From Viscum album (taxonomy: Eukaryota > Streptophyta > Magnoliopsida > Santalales > Viscaceae), in contig OY728153.1 in assembly GCA_963277665.1 (NCBI GenBank), forward strand, positions 271,906,250-271,970,249: a stretch of 64,000 bases of DNA, given 5' to 3'. This document shows positions 63,061 to 64,000 of this stretch, piece after piece. Each line of letters starts with the position of its first letter. Position 1 is the stretch's first letter. The position numbers were made by a program, and so were the translations under genes. Below the pieces are notes generated by a model. That model was not told the DNA's origin, did not search any database, and was given only the letters and a program-made list of their open reading frames with translations.

Positions 63061-63499
63061 ATGTGAAAAGGTGATTTCAAGTTAATCATCAAGAAGATCA
63101 ATAGTAATTACATCATCCGGAAGCCATAGGTTTTTCCCTTTCTCATGAATTATTTCCATTTAACGGACATGTTCTCTTCTCATCCAAAGGTAACTCACAT
63201 TCCCCTATCATAGAACTATCATGCTAATTCCCCAATTAGTCTAGCCACTTCTCTCGCAGATCCTGGCTAGGATGATCTATTAATTCTTATGGGGAATCAG
63301 TGAGTCCTCACACCGATCATTTTAGATGATGATGAAATCTTGTATAAAAACCACCTTACTGTTAGTGCTTCTACATAGGGACCTATAAATCTCCCAAAAA
63401 AGAAGAAACCTAGGACTGTACAACTCCTTTTATTGAGTATCTCCATCACGACAATCTCCCATCTTACAGAGGCAAAACAGAGTGAAACTTTTATCATGT

Positions 63500-64000
63500 A
63501 GTTTAGTTAACCCTCACAAATCAGCCTACCCTCGACCAGACTCTCAACAAAATCTTGGTAATACAGAATTATAAATTTATGCATTCAAGGAGATGGTATT
63601 CCCCATGTTATATAGTAATTTCATGTGGTTTCTTGAGGAGATCATCATGTGGTGTTGAGGATTTCCCACAAGATTTGAAGGCTGGGCAACTTCTTCCCAC
63701 CATGGCCGAAGACTCTATCGAGTTCTCCAAGAGGTTCCATGTGTGTAAAATTCAAGTCATATTCATGAATTTATTTCCAAATCCCCTAATACAACCAAGT
63801 CCTATTGTCTCTTTGTGGTCTGGGGACTTGATGGCATGGGATCAAATCCACCAGCAACAACTTGGTGGTGAAGGTTCATTCTGACTAAAATGGATTTCTT
63901 TTCCAAGTCCTCAAAAGTGATACCTCTCACAGAAGTCAACGCCTAATTAGTTGTTAAATTCAGGAGCTCCCATATCATTTATTGATTTGGGATTCCTCAT
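63500..64000 (+). pseudogene. Integrase pseudogene, 5' part (window edge)
   Basis: Frame 63555-63884 reads GFLRRSSCGVEDFPQDLKAG, QLLPTMAEDSIEFSKRFHVC, KIQVIFMN, then SPIVSLWSGDLMAWDQIHQQ. This matches the gypsy integrase zinc-binding region and start of the catalytic core: H.G...L..KILR.GYYWPTM..D...Y...C..CQ, then P..WPF..WGMD..GPI. The second zinc Cys pair is partly kept (FHVCK) and the first catalytic Asp is displaced or lost. It continues beyond 64000. Confidence 0.78.

Larger units (their letters stand above)
57601..64000 (+). mobile_element. Tat-like Ty3/gypsy element, decayed, cut by window end
   Basis: Plus-strand order: gag remnant (about 58.2-58.7 kb), possible protease (about 60.6-60.8 kb), RT, RNase H, a second RNase H with the NNEAEY signature, then the start of integrase running off the window. 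RT wording (DATIGFQVHSFM-x-GYSRYHHI and GTFIYRV) and the double RNase H are typical of the Tat lineage (which includes Ogre and Retand). All catalytic regions examined contain stops. The 5' limit is a guess. Confidence 0.82.

Noticed and set aside
1..64000. A host gene or a new multigene system
   Set aside because: Every recognisable coding stretch belongs to a retrotransposon. No splice-joined exon series, conserved host domain, rRNA or intact tRNA was found on either strand.

Overview
This window is intergenic DNA from a large, repeat-rich plant nuclear genome, with no convincing host gene. The case for a plant rests on the element families: Tekay/Del-like chromoviruses with multi-kilobase LTRs, a Sirevirus-like Ty1/copia element, a Tat-like Ty3/gypsy element with a second RNase H, an L1-type LINE carrying a C-terminal RNase H, and a short tRNA-derived SINE. 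The species cannot be named from the sequence. The DNA is AT-rich and the coding remnants are full of stops, frameshifts and lost catalytic residues, as expected of old, silenced transposons.

Layout. (1) 1-5502, + strand: 3' end of a gypsy element. It has a gag pseudogene with three zinc-knuckle-like motifs, about 1 kb with no recognisable pol, a polypurine tract and a complete 3.7 kb LTR (1790-5502). A SINE with a 9-bp target site duplication sits between gag and the LTR. (2) 5503-12240: no recognisable gene, only a TATA-like promoter near 9945. (3) about 12240-30976, + strand: a Sirevirus-like copia element with two LTR copies, a PBS, gag and pol. It is split inside its reverse transcriptase by (4) a 10.6 kb chromovirus on the - strand (16966-27559) with two long, diverged LTRs that each hold a 26-bp tandem repeat. 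(5) 33154-36881, - strand: a solo LTR of the same family as 1790-5502, with an intact 5-bp target duplication ATAAG. (6) about 40.9-45.9 kb, - strand: a third, diverged LTR of that family. (7) 46303-53039, - strand: a full-length L1-type LINE with an exact 11-bp target duplication. (8) 53051-57600: poorly explained sequence with a degenerate 33-bp minisatellite. (9) about 57.6-64.0 kb, + strand: a decayed Tat-like gypsy element running out of the window inside its integrase.

The genes do not work together. Each is a dead or dying part of an independent mobile element. The useful content is structural: element boundaries, target duplications, the order of nesting, and short sequence blocks that persist among LTRs that have otherwise drifted apart. 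I found no CRISPR array, rRNA, intact tRNA or unknown multigene system.
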